From Deltaproteobacteria bacterium (lineage in GTDB: Bacteria; Myxococcota_A; UBA9160; UBA6930): a DNA stretch of 64,000 nt. The first letter of the stretch is position 1. The number at the start of each line of letters is the position of its first letter. Both the position numbers and the translations under genes were made by a program. The stretch lies in contig JAJDAP010000085.1 of assembly GCA_029261795.1 (NCBI GenBank), positions 22,412-86,411 of the forward strand, written 5' to 3'. This document shows positions 54,001-63,689 of this stretch, one piece after another. The notes beneath the pieces were generated by a model. The model was not told the origin of the DNA. It saw nothing but the letters and a program-made list of their open reading frames with translations, and did no database searches.

Positions 54001-55322
54001 GCACTCGCTCCCCGACCGAGACGCGCTTCGGCGGCAGCGGCCGCGCGCCAGCCCGTCGCGAGCGCGACGCCCATGCCGGTGCGTTCGCGGGCGGGATCGA
54101 AGCCACCGACCAGATCGCCAGCGACGAAGAGCCGATCACTGCGCAGTTCGCCGCGGGCCGTCAGCGGCCGCATCTCCCGGTCGGCGCGGACTCCAGCCGA
54201 ATAGAGCGGCTGGGGGTTTCCGTATCCCTTGCGGGCGCTCCGATGCGCCGGGATGCCATCGACGCGGCGACCGTCTTCATCGAATAGGGGCAGCCCGAGC
54301 AGTGGCTCGCGGATGGTCTCCTCGGTTGCGAGGCCACCGCCGACATAACGTCCGGTGGCCAACACGAGGACCTCCGATTCGAGCTCCGTACCGCCCGCGA
54401 GGCGCAGCTGCCAACCCGTGTCTCCCTCGCGAACGGCTTCGACGCGGGCCTCGTGCTGTTCGAGGGAGGCGGTGGCCTGGGCCAGGGCGCGCTGGAAGCG
54501 ATACCCCGCGGTGGCATGGGGCGCATGGCCGAGTGCCTCGGCGACCGGACCGCCAGCCAACTCGACGAGTTCGCGGACCAGGCTGGCCGTTCGATCGACG
54601 CCCAGGATCGGCGGCAACAACAACAGGCGATCTTTCGCGCCACGTCCGGCGAGAATCGCAGCGAGCGCTGCGCGACCCTCTGGCCGATCGAGGCGCGGCG
54701 CGATCCGCCCCGCACTCGGCGCCGTCAACAGCGCGGGCCAATCCGGCCGTTCGACCCGGAGCGCGGGGACCGGCAGCCCGAGGGCTTCGAGTTCATGGGC
54801 CAGCGTGCGGGCTGAGAATGCAGGATCCCAGGCTTCCAGCCCGGGCACATCGATCCAGACGACCTCGGAAACCGCCGTGACGTCTGCCTCGGCCGGGCCC
54901 GAAACGACGAAATCGGCCACGCGCACGGTTCCGGGCAGGTTCGGCAGCACCCGGGCATGCTCGAGATCGCCCGCGATCTCGAGTCCGGGGCCCGCGAGCC
55001 AACCGCGCAAAGCTTCGATGGCTGCCGAGAGATCCTGGACCGCCTGGGCCGCATCATCGAACAAGACGGCGTAGGGGTGGGTCGGTGCCTCGGCGAGCAG
55101 CAGGTGCAGGCGTTCGACCGGTTTGAGCGGGCGGCCCTGCAACGGATCGCGCCAGGGCAGCCAGCCCACGCCTGGCGACGCGGCCGCAACGTCGAGGCTT
55201 CCCCCACACAGCGCCGTGGCCCCGTAGCCACCCACGACCTGGGTCACGTCGACCCCGCGTTCGGCCAACGCGAGCGCGGCCACGCTTCCAGCCAGTCCGT
55301 TGCCGATGACGATGGCGCTCAC
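53997..55322 (-). CDS. glpB: Anaerobic glycerol-3-phosphate dehydrogenase subunit B
   Basis: A 441-residue flavoprotein with Rossmann start MSAIVIGNGLAGSVAALALAERG and TALCGGSLDVA typical of GlpB, and a C-terminal FAD segment (LFVAGDLVGGFDPARERTGMGVALATGWRAA). It forms the GlpABC complex that oxidises glycerol-3-phosphate to dihydroxyacetone phosphate. It overlaps glpA and the short glpC by 4 bp. Confidence 0.9.
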   Translation of the reverse strand: MSAIVIGNGLAGSVAALALAERGVDVTQVVGGYGATALCGGSLDVAAASPGVGWLPWRDPLQGRPLKPVERLHLLLAEAPTHPYAVLFDDAAQAVQDLSAAIEALRGWLAGPGLEIAGDLEHARVLPNLPGTVRVADFVVSGPAEADVTAVSEVVWIDVPGLEAWDPAFSARTLAHELEALGLPVPALRVERPDWPALLTAPSAGRIAPRLDRPEGRAALAAILAGRGAKDRLLLLPPILGVDRTASLVRELVELAGGPVAEALGHAPHATAGYRFQRALAQATASLEQHEARVEAVREGDTGWQLRLAGGTELESEVLVLATGRYVGGGLATEETIREPLLGLPLFDEDGRRVDGIPAHRSARKGYGNPQPLYSAGVRADREMRPLTARGELRSDRLFVAGDLVGGFDPARERTGMGVALATGWRAAAAAEARLGRGASA

Positions 55323-56965
55323 GGCAGATCCTCGGAGAAACCGAGCTGGCCGAACAGGACGGCGCGATGGATCTCCATCGCGGCGACCTGCTCACCATCG
55401 AGGACCGGTGCCACATCGCGCCAACGCCCGGCGGCGAGTTCCGTCGCCTCGCGAATCGCGCGATCCGGCTCCCAGCCGAGTTCTTCGCCCAACACGGCCG
55501 CGGCAGCCGCCGCACATGCGGCACCCTGACAGGCCCCGACACCGAGACGGACGCGAAGCGTGCAATCGCTGAGCTTTCGGACGCCCTCATGACGCGCCAC
55601 GTGGCGCAGCTCGGTATCGAGCACCGGCTCGCATGCGCATACGATGCGCGGCGGCGTCCTGGCACCTTCCATCGGGGCGAGCACCCGCTCTGCCCGCACA
55701 CCGTGGCGGAAGCCGAGGCGCAACGCAGCGGGCATCCCGATCCGGAAGCGACGGGACACGGCCTCGAGATCGAGGGAGGCCTCTCCGCCGGGGAGCGGTA
55801 GCTCTGCGGTGCGACAAGGTGCGTCGACACCCAACCGCTCGGCGATCTGGTCGGCCGCATCCTCGGCCATCAATCGATAGGAGGCCAGCTTCCCGCCCGT
55901 GATCGTGAGCAACCCCGGCGCATCCCCTTCGGCGCCGTGATCGATGACACGGTAGTCGCGCGACAGTTCGTCCTCGTAGGCGCCGAACCCGAACATCGTC
56001 GGTCGAACGCCCTGGATCGCGTGGACGACGCGGTGCTCGCGAATCGACGGGATCGACCGCTCCATGGCTTCGAGCACGTAGGCGGCTTCGTCCTCACTGG
56101 TTTCGATGCGATCGAGATCGCCGTAGTAGTCATCGTCCGTGGTGCCCGCCATCGAATTCTGTTCGTGGGGGAAGACGAACATGTCGCGGCCATCGACACC
56201 CCGGGCGTAGACGGCGAGCGGACTGACCCGTCGTTCGAAGACCAGGTGGATGCCCTTGCCGGGCCGCAGGCGGAACGCTTCGCCCGCGAGTTCGGCCACT
56301 TGCGGGCCCCAGGGACCCGTCGCGTTCATCACCAGATCGGCTTCCACCACGAAGTCGTCGCCGCGCAACCGATCTCGAACCCGTGCGCCGGTCACCCGTC
56401 CACCCGGCTTCTCGCGCAGCAGCTCTCTTGCGGCGCAGTGCGTGAAGACGCGTGCGCCGCGATCGGCGGCATCCAGCGCATTCGCGGCACAGAGGCGGGC
56501 CGCATCGACGCCCCATTCGTCGAGGGTGAAGGCCCCTTCGATGTGCGGCGAGAGCTTCGGCTCGAGTTCGAGTGCCTGCGCCTTCGTCAGGCGACCGTGG
56601 GGACGTCCATTCTTGTGCGGCACGAACTGGTCGTACATCTCGAGGCCGATCTCGATGATCTCCGGGCCGATCGGGTCGTCCCGGAAGACCGGCATCAGGA
56701 ACGGAATGCGGAAGATGAGATGCGGCGCGATCCGCTGGATTGCGCCCGAATCGACGCACGAGTGGAGTGTGACCTCCGGATCCTTCTGCAGATAGCGAAG
56801 GCCGCCGTGGATCATCCCCGAACTGGCCCAGGTGGTGCCCGAGCCCAGTTCCTTCTTCTCCACCAGCACGACGTCGATGCCGCGTAGCGCGAGATCACGT
56901 GCGATCCCGGTGCCGTTGATGCCTCCGCCGATGATCAGGACACGGGTGCGGAGGACGCGACTCAC
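55319..56965 (-). CDS. glpA: Glycerol-3-phosphate dehydrogenase subunit A with BFD-like domain
   Basis: A 548-residue FAD protein starting at GTG (VSRVLRTRVLIIGGGINGTGIARDLALRG), which overlaps the LysM stop. The DAO fold covers about 1-400 (SSGMIHGGLRYLQ, GKGIHLVFERR, TGGKLASYRLMAEDAAD). The C-terminus carries a BFD-like [2Fe-2S] domain (CACE...CQGAAC), diagnostic for GlpA over GlpD. The track's longer start lies in the LysM shadow. Confidence 0.93.
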   Translation of the reverse strand: MSRVLRTRVLIIGGGINGTGIARDLALRGIDVVLVEKKELGSGTTWASSGMIHGGLRYLQKDPEVTLHSCVDSGAIQRIAPHLIFRIPFLMPVFRDDPIGPEIIEIGLEMYDQFVPHKNGRPHGRLTKAQALELEPKLSPHIEGAFTLDEWGVDAARLCAANALDAADRGARVFTHCAARELLREKPGGRVTGARVRDRLRGDDFVVEADLVMNATGPWGPQVAELAGEAFRLRPGKGIHLVFERRVSPLAVYARGVDGRDMFVFPHEQNSMAGTTDDDYYGDLDRIETSEDEAAYVLEAMERSIPSIREHRVVHAIQGVRPTMFGFGAYEDELSRDYRVIDHGAEGDAPGLLTITGGKLASYRLMAEDAADQIAERLGVDAPCRTAELPLPGGEASLDLEAVSRRFRIGMPAALRLGFRHGVRAERVLAPMEGARTPPRIVCACEPVLDTELRHVARHEGVRKLSDCTLRVRLGVGACQGAACAAAAAAVLGEELGWEPDRAIREATELAAGRWRDVAPVLDGEQVAAMEIHRAVLFGQLGFSEDLP

Positions 56966-57261
56966 TTGACCAGCGCTTCCGCCTCCCGGCGCAGCGCGGC
57001 GCGCTCGGCCGGATCGACTTCGGGGATCGCTAGACGCTGGCCCGGGTAGACCCTTGCGGGGTCCTTGATCTGGTCCCGGTTCGCCAGGTAGAGCGCGGGC
57101 CACAGGGTTGCGTCGCCGATCGCGCGCGCCGCGATCTTCCACAAGGTGTCCCCGGTCTCCACCTGGTAGACGGCGGGGGCGCCCTCCTCCGTCGCTACCG
57201 CTGCCGCTGCGGGCGCGACGCCGAGAAGTGCGACGGACACTGCGAGAACGATTCGCCTCAC
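56962..57261 (-). CDS. Small secreted LysM-domain protein
   Basis: A 99-residue protein with a signal peptide (MRRIVLAVSVALLGVAPAAAAVA) and one LysM domain (YQVETGDTLWKIAARAIGDATLWPALYLANRDQIKDP...VYPGQRLAIP), which binds peptidoglycan. A Glu/Ala/Arg tail follows. It overlaps aspS and glpA by 4 bp, an odd place for it. It may be a cell-wall anchor in the periplasm; partner unknown. Confidence 0.88.
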   Translation of the reverse strand: MRRIVLAVSVALLGVAPAAAAVATEEGAPAVYQVETGDTLWKIAARAIGDATLWPALYLANRDQIKDPARVYPGQRLAIPEVDPAERAALRREAEALVK

Positions 57262-59114
57262 GTCGCCTTGCGTTCCCGCACGCGCAGGTGGAGTTCGTCC
57301 AACTGGCTCTTTGCGAGGGCCGTCGGCGAATCCATCAGGAGATCCTGACCGCGCTGCGTTTTCGGGAAGGCGACCACGTCCCGAATATTGTCGGTCCCGG
57401 CGAGCTGCATGACCAGCCGTTCGACACCGAAAGCGAAGCCTCCGTGGGGCGGAGCCCCCGCCTCGAGGGCATTCAGGAGGAATCCGAACTGGTCTTCCAT
57501 CTCGTCCTTGGCGTAGCCCATGATCTCGAGAATTCGGCGCTGCACATCGGAACGATGGTTGCGCAGGCTTCCCGAGCCCAGCTCGCTGCCGTTCAATACC
57601 ACGTCGTAGTGGGTCGCGCGCACCCGGCCGGGATCGCTCTCGAGCAATGCCAGATCCTCTTCGAGCGGCGCGACGAAGGGCATGTGCATGTAGGTAAGGC
57701 CACCGCCCTCGCTTCGTTCGAAGAGCGGGAAGTCGACGATCACGAGCGGATCCCAGGCTCGCCCATCGGTGCGGCCGAGCCGGCTGCCGAGATCGACCCG
57801 CAGGCGCGCCAGGACTGCATTCACCTGGTCGAAGCCATCGGCCTGGAAGATGATCAGCGAGCCGGGCCGCGCCTCGGTTCGCTCGGCGATGACCGCGCGC
57901 TCTTCGTCGGACAGGAACTTGACGATCGGGCTCTGCCAGCTGCCGTCCTCGGTGATGCGAATCCAGGCCAGTCCCTTGGCGCCCAGCTCCTTCTTGACGA
58001 ATTTCTCGAGGCGATCGATGTCACCGCGCGAGAGTTCGCCCGCATCGTGGATCGGCAAGCATTTGACGATTCCGCCGGCATCGACCGCGGCGCGGAACGC
58101 ACGGAATTCGCTGGTTGCGAAGAGGTCGGTCAGTTCCACCAACTCGAGCTGGATGCGCGTATCGGGCCGATCGATTCCGAAGCGGCGCATGGCCTCTTCG
58201 TAGGACATGCGCGGGAAGGGTCGTTCGAGGCTCACACCGGCGGCTTCCTCGCAGACCCGAACGGTGAGCTCTTCGAGAACCGCCAGCACTTCTTCGACAC
58301 CGACGAACGACATCTCGAGATCGACCTGGGTGAACTCGAGTTGACGGTCGGCGCGCAGGTCCTCGTCCCGGAAACAGCGGGCGACCTGGAAATAACGTTC
58401 GAAGCCCGAGATCATCAACAACTGCTTCATCAGCTGCGGCGATTGCGGGAGCGCGTAGAACTCGCCGGTGTGATGCCGGCTCGGCACCAGGAAGTCGCGC
58501 GCGCCTTCGGGCGTCGCCTTCGCGAGGATGGGGGTCTCGATCTCGAGGAATCCCTGTTCGGACAGCGTGCGGCGGAACGCCTGATAGACGCGGTGGCGCA
58601 ACTCGAGGGTGCGCTGGAACACCGGCCGGCGCAGATCGTGGATGCGATGGCGCAGGCGGACCTGCTCGTCGACACCGGAGTCGTCCTCGATCGGGAACGG
58701 CGGCGGCACTGCGGCGTTGAGGATCCGGACCTCGCTCACCTCGACCTCGACCTCGCCGGTCGGAAGCTTGCGGTTCACGTCTGCGGGATCTCGGCGCCGC
58801 ACGATCCCGCGCGCCGCGATCACGTACTCGCTGCGGATCTCCTCGGCACGACCGTGGGTACCGGCATCGTCGTCGCGATCGAAGACCACCTGGACGACCC
58901 CGCTACGGTCGCGCAGATCGACGAAGATCAGGCCACCGTGATCCCGGTGGGAATGCGCCCAGCCCATGACGGTGACTTCGCTACCGACCAGGGCCGCATC
59001 CACGTCGTTGGCCATGTGCGAACGGCGCAGCTCTGAAAGGCCGTCGAGGCGCACGTTTCCGCGCGCCCCGTGGGCTGCAGACTCGGCGGATGCGCTGCCT
59101 TCTGAATCGCTCAC
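57258..59114 (-). CDS. aspS: Aspartyl-tRNA synthetase, bacterial type
   Basis: A 618-residue AspRS. I start at the GTG of VSDSEGSASAESA with GGAG 9 nt upstream; the track TTG adds five residues. It has the OB anticodon domain (GWAHSHRDHGGLIFVDLRDRSG), class II motifs (FLEIETPIL, FRDEDLRADRQLEFTQVD) and a bacterial GAD insertion. The RDHGG segment carries the His reported for non-discriminating AspRS enzymes that also charge tRNA-Asn, implying a GatCAB route. That is inference. Start codon moderately sure. Confidence 0.92.
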   Translation of the reverse strand: MSDSEGSASAESAAHGARGNVRLDGLSELRRSHMANDVDAALVGSEVTVMGWAHSHRDHGGLIFVDLRDRSGVVQVVFDRDDDAGTHGRAEEIRSEYVIAARGIVRRRDPADVNRKLPTGEVEVEVSEVRILNAAVPPPFPIEDDSGVDEQVRLRHRIHDLRRPVFQRTLELRHRVYQAFRRTLSEQGFLEIETPILAKATPEGARDFLVPSRHHTGEFYALPQSPQLMKQLLMISGFERYFQVARCFRDEDLRADRQLEFTQVDLEMSFVGVEEVLAVLEELTVRVCEEAAGVSLERPFPRMSYEEAMRRFGIDRPDTRIQLELVELTDLFATSEFRAFRAAVDAGGIVKCLPIHDAGELSRGDIDRLEKFVKKELGAKGLAWIRITEDGSWQSPIVKFLSDEERAVIAERTEARPGSLIIFQADGFDQVNAVLARLRVDLGSRLGRTDGRAWDPLVIVDFPLFERSEGGGLTYMHMPFVAPLEEDLALLESDPGRVRATHYDVVLNGSELGSGSLRNHRSDVQRRILEIMGYAKDEMEDQFGFLLNALEAGAPPHGGFAFGVERLVMQLAGTDNIRDVVAFPKTQRGQDLLMDSPTALAKSQLDELHLRVRERKAT

Positions 59115-59232
59115 GAACGCCCACTCCAATGGCCCGGGAAACCAAAACCCGAGCGAAAACGGGCGGTTGTTACCACACGCCCCACCCCGGCGCCATCAGC
59201 GGACCCCGCGCGCCAGGCGCCGGACCGCACCG

Positions 59233-59315
59233 GAGCGGGGACGGACTCCTCAAGTTTCAAGATTGCAAGTTTGAAAAACTTGCAATCTTGAAACTTGAGG
59301 AGTCCGTCCCCGCTC
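59233..59315. repeat. Perfect 40-bp inverted repeat with 3-nt loop
   Basis: The left arm begins GAGCGGGGACGGACTCCTCA and continues CAAGATTGCAAGTTT; the right arm is its exact reverse complement over all 40 bp, with GAA between. Its outer end overlaps the last two bases of the GGDEF stop codon. It lies between the GGDEF gene and aspS. There is no U-tract on either side. The inner half is AT-rich against a very GC-rich background, pointing to an inserted palindromic element or a cruciform/terminator structure. Confidence 0.9.
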
Positions 59316-60705
59316 AGAGTTCGTTGGCGCTGGTGACCTGGTTGCGGCCGGCGGATTTGGAGCGGTACATGGCCTTGTCGGCGGCATCCAGGATGGCTTC
59401 GCGGGTGCGGCCGTGGGTCGGGTAGGTCGCGATGCCCAGGCTGGCGCTGATTCGAAGCACGCCCTCGGGGCCGGCTTCGAAAGCGTTCTCGTCGATGCTG
59501 GCACGGATTCGCTCTGCGATCGTCCGGGCCAAGCGTTCGCCGGTATCCACCAACAAGATGGTGAACTCATCCCCGCCGTAGCGGGCCACGGTGTCCACCT
59601 GCCGGACACATTGCATCAGCAACTGGGAGACCTGGCGGAGCACGTTCGAACCGACCAGGTGACCATGGTTGTCGTTGACCAGCTTGAAGCGATCCAGATC
59701 GAGGAAAAGGATCGAGAGTTCGGCGCCATAGCGCTCTGCCCGACGAATCTCCCGATCCAGGGCCTCCAGCAGGTAGCGGGCGTTGTAGACCTCGGTGGTA
59801 TCGTCGATGAAGGCACGGTCCCGCGCGCGCCGGTAGCGCTCGGAGTTTCGCAAGGCGATCGCCGCCTGGCCGGCCACGATCCGCGTCCGCTCGAGTGCCA
59901 GGGGCGGAAGTTCCTGTTCCTCGCAGACCACGCAGAGCGCGCCGGCCTCGCCGTCGTCACCGACAACGGGGACCGAAATGACGGATCCCACCTGGATGCC
60001 GGCATCGCGAAGCAATTCGTGGAACGGACCGCTCTCGAGGCGTTCGACCTCCTCGAAGCGGGTGGGATCGATCCGCTTGGCCCGACCCACGGCGTCGCGC
60101 AAACGGACCTCGTCGTCCTCGCTGAAACCCCGGCAGTGAACCCCGTCGGATCCCGGAATCGCGTGGCGTTGGTAGACCCCGAAACCGCGCTGGAGCCCGG
60201 TCCCCCGGACGAACAGATCCAAGGAGACGGCATAGACGTCTTCCGGTTCGAGACACGTTGCCAGGGCGCGGCACGAATCGTAGAGCGCCAGCTCGTCGCG
60301 CATCCGGACGTTCTCGGAGAGCAGTTTCTGACGCGCCAGGGTGCGCTCGAGCGCGAGGACCAGATCCCCGGCGCGCACCGGCTTCTGGAGATAGTCGGTC
60401 GCTCCCCGGCGCAGGGCCTCGACGGCACTATCGACCGTGGCGTTCGCCGTGACGAGAATGAAATCCGTTGCGGGCCAGCGACGCTGGACCTGCTCGAGCA
60501 GTTCCAGTCCCGACGCTCCCGGCATCGCCAGATCGGAGAAGATCAGCTCCGCGGGTTCGCGATCGAGCGAAACGAGCGCCTCGGCAACGCCCGAACACGT
60601 CTCGACCCGCGCACGATCTGCCAGCACGTCCTTGGCCAGTTCGCGATGGAAGCGCGTATCGTCCACGACAAGAACCCGAGGCAGCGGCGACATCGTCTCG
60701 GACAT
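59314..60705 (-). CDS. REC-GAF-GGDEF response regulator, probable diguanylate cyclase
   Basis: A 463-residue protein with receiver (LVVDDTRF, phospho-acceptor in FSDLAMP, Lys in YLQKPV), GAF-like middle (about 150-290) and GGDEF domain (FLDLDRFKLVNDNHGHLVGS, RYGGDEF). The inhibitory I-site RQVD lies five residues before GGDEF, so product feedback is likely. It should make c-di-GMP when phosphorylated. No partner kinase adjoins it. Its stop codon lies in the end of a 40-bp inverted repeat. Confidence 0.94.
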   Translation of the reverse strand: MSETMSPLPRVLVVDDTRFHRELAKDVLADRARVETCSGVAEALVSLDREPAELIFSDLAMPGASGLELLEQVQRRWPATDFILVTANATVDSAVEALRRGATDYLQKPVRAGDLVLALERTLARQKLLSENVRMRDELALYDSCRALATCLEPEDVYAVSLDLFVRGTGLQRGFGVYQRHAIPGSDGVHCRGFSEDDEVRLRDAVGRAKRIDPTRFEEVERLESGPFHELLRDAGIQVGSVISVPVVGDDGEAGALCVVCEEQELPPLALERTRIVAGQAAIALRNSERYRRARDRAFIDDTTEVYNARYLLEALDREIRRAERYGAELSILFLDLDRFKLVNDNHGHLVGSNVLRQVSQLLMQCVRQVDTVARYGGDEFTILLVDTGERLARTIAERIRASIDENAFEAGPEGVLRISASLGIATYPTHGRTREAILDAADKAMYRSKSAGRNQVTSANEL

Positions 60706-60838
60706 GTCTCACTCCTTCGGTCCCGGGTCCCTCCTCGGCATCGACAGCCAAGCCCTGAGCCTTGAGAGAAGATAGGCAGCGGCCGCCTGGAGGAAAGGAG
60801 CGCGGCGCTCGGGCCGCTCGATCTGCTAAGTCCCCGTC

Positions 60839-62194
60839 GTGAGCCAGGTTCCCGCCGATCAGGCAAGAGACCCCGCTTCCGGGCGGGTGATTGCCGCACC
60901 CCGCGCGAGCTTCCGGGCAAGCGGCATTCCCCAGTGTTGGGTGATGGGCATCCTGGCCATCCGCCTCGCGGCCTCGCGCCTTCGGGGTGGTGCCGGCCGA
61001 CGTGCCCGAGAGGCGCGCGCGATCGCGGCCGCCCTCGGCCGCTTGAAGGGGCCGTTCGCCAAGGTCGGTCAGATGCTCTCGCTGCGGGTCGATCTCGCCT
61101 CGCCGGAACTGCGCGAGGCACTCGCCGGACTACGCAGCCAGGTCCCCCCGATCGCCTTCCCGCGCATTCGTGCCCTGCTCGAGCGCGAACTGGGGCGGCC
61201 GATCGACGAAGCGTTCTCCAGCTTCGAGGAAAACCCGCTCGGCGCGGCTTCGATCGCTCAGGTGCATCGGGCTCGGACGCCAGAGGGCCAGGACGTCGCG
61301 GTCAAGATCCAATACCCGTGGCTCGAAGCGTCACTCGGAGCCGACCTCGCCGTGCTGCGATTCCTGCTGGCGGTCACCCGGGTCGGGGTGCCGGACGAGC
61401 GCGTGCGGCTCTTCGACGAATTCGCTCGCGCGGTCCGAAACGAGCTCGATTTCGAGCGCGAAGCCGCCGCCGCTCGCGAGATCGCTTCGAACCTGCGCGG
61501 AAATCCGGAGATCCAGGTCCCCGAGATCCTGGACGCGCTCTCCTCGCGCCGCGTGCTCACAATGACCTGGCACGCGACGATCCCGATCGACGACGTCGCG
61601 GGTCTGCGAATGCGCGGCATCGACCCCGAAGAGGTGGTGACGACGGTCGCCCGCGCCTACGCGCAGCAAGTCTTCGTCGACGGACTGTTTCACGCGGACC
61701 CCCACCCCGGAAACCTCTTCGTGATCGATCCGCCGGAAGCTGGCCAGCGGCCCACGGTGTTATTCGTCGACTTCGGCCTTTGCGAACGTTTGCCCCCCGA
61801 GCTGACCCGCGAATTGCGAGCCGGAATCCTCTCCCTGCTCCAGGGCAGGCTCGAGGACTTTCTCGAAGCCATGCAACGCATGGAGATGATCGCGCCCGGC
61901 GCCGAACCGGCGGTCCGCGTGGCGCTGGAGCGCATCTTCGCGCGGTTCCGGGGAGACGGCGCTGGCGCACTCTCGCTCTCCGGAGAGCGGGTGCTCGGCC
62001 TCAAGGACGAGGCCAAGGTGCTGCTCTACGAGACCCCGGGGCTCGCGCTCCCGACGGAGTTGCTGCTCTACGCGAAGACGCTCTCGTATCTCTTCGCGCT
62101 CGGCCAGGAGATCGCGCCTGGATTGGACCTGATGAAGCTGATGGTCCCCTACCTGCTGCGCTTCCTGACGACCAAGGACCCGGAGAACGCTTGA
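60839..62194 (+). CDS. ABC1/UbiB-family atypical kinase
   Basis: A 451-residue protein with ABC1 hallmarks: FAKVGQMLS (KxGQ), Ala-rich loop GAASIAQVHRA, AVKIQYP, ExD in NELDFEREA, GLFHADPHPGNL and VDFGLCERL. UbiB-type proteins support quinone synthesis, probably by lipid-head ATPase activity. The C-terminal TM pair of UbiB is not obvious. The track GTG start adds 35 unusual residues; the ATG of MGILAIRLAASRLRGG at 60944 is an alternative. It is divergent from the GGDEF gene and converges on argG. Confidence 0.87.
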   Translation: MSQVPADQARDPASGRVIAAPRASFRASGIPQCWVMGILAIRLAASRLRGGAGRRAREARAIAAALGRLKGPFAKVGQMLSLRVDLASPELREALAGLRSQVPPIAFPRIRALLERELGRPIDEAFSSFEENPLGAASIAQVHRARTPEGQDVAVKIQYPWLEASLGADLAVLRFLLAVTRVGVPDERVRLFDEFARAVRNELDFEREAAAAREIASNLRGNPEIQVPEILDALSSRRVLTMTWHATIPIDDVAGLRMRGIDPEEVVTTVARAYAQQVFVDGLFHADPHPGNLFVIDPPEAGQRPTVLFVDFGLCERLPPELTRELRAGILSLLQGRLEDFLEAMQRMEMIAPGAEPAVRVALERIFARFRGDGAGALSLSGERVLGLKDEAKVLLYETPGLALPTELLLYAKTLSYLFALGQEIAPGLDLMKLMVPYLLRFLTTKDPENA

Positions 62195-62218
62195 TCCGCG
62201 CACGGGCAGAAGCTCCGG

Positions 62219-63424
62219 TCAGGCATCCACCTTGGGCAGGCGCAGCCCCTGCAGCTGGATGAAGCCCGTGGCGTCAGCTTGCACGTAGGTGTCCGCGGTG
62301 CCGGCATCCTCGAATGACGACATCGCTTCGTCGTACAACGAGACCGGCGAGCGCCGGCCCGTGACCTGGAGCGAGCCCTTGTAGAGCTTGATCCGTGCTT
62401 CGCCGGTGACGTTCGTCTGACTCTGCTCGATGGCGGCGCGGACGAAGTCCATTTCCGGCGCGTACCAGAACCCGTTGTAGATCAGCTCGGCGAAGCGCGG
62501 CATCAGCCGATCGCGCTCGTGCATCACCTCGCGATCCAGGGTGATGGATTCGATCGCGCGATGCGCCGCGTGCAAGACCGTTCCGCCCGGCGTCTCATAG
62601 ACGCCGCGGCTCTTCAAGCCGACGAAGCGGTTCTCGACCATGTCGACGCGGCCGACGCCGTGAGCACCGGCCAGTTGGTTGAGCCGATGCAACAAGTCGG
62701 CGGGGCCGAGGCTCTCGCCGTGTATGGAAACCGGGGTCCCGCGCTCGAAGCCGATCACGATCTCGGACGGCGTCTCCGGCGCGTCTTCCGGGTTCGTCGT
62801 GAGCACGAACATGTCCTCTTCGGGCGCGCGCCAGGGATCCTCGAGAATGCCACCCTCGTAGGAGATGTGCAGCAGATTGCGGTCCATCGAGTACGGCTTC
62901 TTCACCGTCGCGGTGACGGGAATGCCGAACTTCTGTGCGTAGGCCATGCAATCGGAGCGCGACTTCAGATCCCAGTCGCGCCAGGGCGCGATCACCGCCA
63001 ACTCCGGCGCCAGGGCGCGGAACGTCAGTTCGAAACGAACCTGGTCGTTTCCCTTGCCGGTCGCGCCGTGGGCCAACGCATCACAACCCGTCTCGCGCGC
63101 CACCGCGACGTGGTGCTTGGCGATCACGGGGCGCGCCAACGAAGTGCCGAGCAGATAGGTGCCCTCGTAGAGCGCGCCACCGCGGATGGCCGGATAGACG
63201 AAGTCGCCGACGAACTCGTCGCGGATGTCACGGATGATGCAATCGACGGCGCCGCTGGCCTTGGCCTTCTCGGGCAACCCGTCGAGCTCTTCTTCCTGCC
63301 CGACGTCGGCGCAGTAGGCTACGACCTCACAATCGTACTCCTCGATCAACCAACGCAGGATGACCGAGGTATCGAGACCTCCGCTGTAAGCCAGACAAAC
63401 ACGCTTCACGCCGGACCGAGCCAT
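62219..63424 (-). CDS. argG: Argininosuccinate synthase
   Basis: A 401-residue ArgG joining citrulline and aspartate in arginine synthesis. The ATP pyrophosphatase P-loop is [16 protein letters not shown]; also present are [13 protein letters not shown] and [20 protein letters not shown]. It stands alone here: no argH or argF adjoins. The 265 bp upstream (63425-63689) hold no gene that I recognise. It ends 24 bp from the convergent UbiB-like gene with no terminator between. Confidence 0.97.
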   Translation of the reverse strand: MARSGVKRVCLAYSGGLDTSVILRWLIEEYDCEVVAYCADVGQEEELDGLPEKAKASGAVDCIIRDIRDEFVGDFVYPAIRGGALYEGTYLLGTSLARPVIAKHHVAVARETGCDALAHGATGKGNDQVRFELTFRALAPELAVIAPWRDWDLKSRSDCMAYAQKFGIPVTATVKKPYSMDRNLLHISYEGGILEDPWRAPEEDMFVLTTNPEDAPETPSEIVIGFERGTPVSIHGESLGPADLLHRLNQLAGAHGVGRVDMVENRFVGLKSRGVYETPGGTVLHAAHRAIESITLDREVMHERDRLMPRFAELIYNGFWYAPEMDFVRAAIEQSQTNVTGEARIKLYKGSLQVTGRRSPVSLYDEAMSSFEDAGTADTYVQADATGFIQLQGLRLPKVDA

Positions 63425-63689
63425 GGGAAACCTCCAGAGCGCGAGGAGTGTAGGCGCCGGGCGCCCCTCTCTCTAGAGCCTGGGTAAAGATCGCCGAGGA
63501 GCTCCCTGGGACGGCTCCCGCGGGTTCCACAGGTTTCGCGTGCTGGCGAAGGGTCTTGAGGGGTGGGGTGGCTCTCGACTCTTTGAGGAAGGCTCGCAGG
63601 TTGCTCTCGCGGGCGGGCTTCTTGGGTCGAGGATGCCCTGACTAGCGGTGCCTGCTCGAGGGGATGCCGGTCGGGGCCGCGGGGACGGA

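Noticed and set aside
57108-59036. 642-codon plus-strand ORF opposite aspS
   Set aside because: Antisense to AspRS; no domain and no ribosome binding site.
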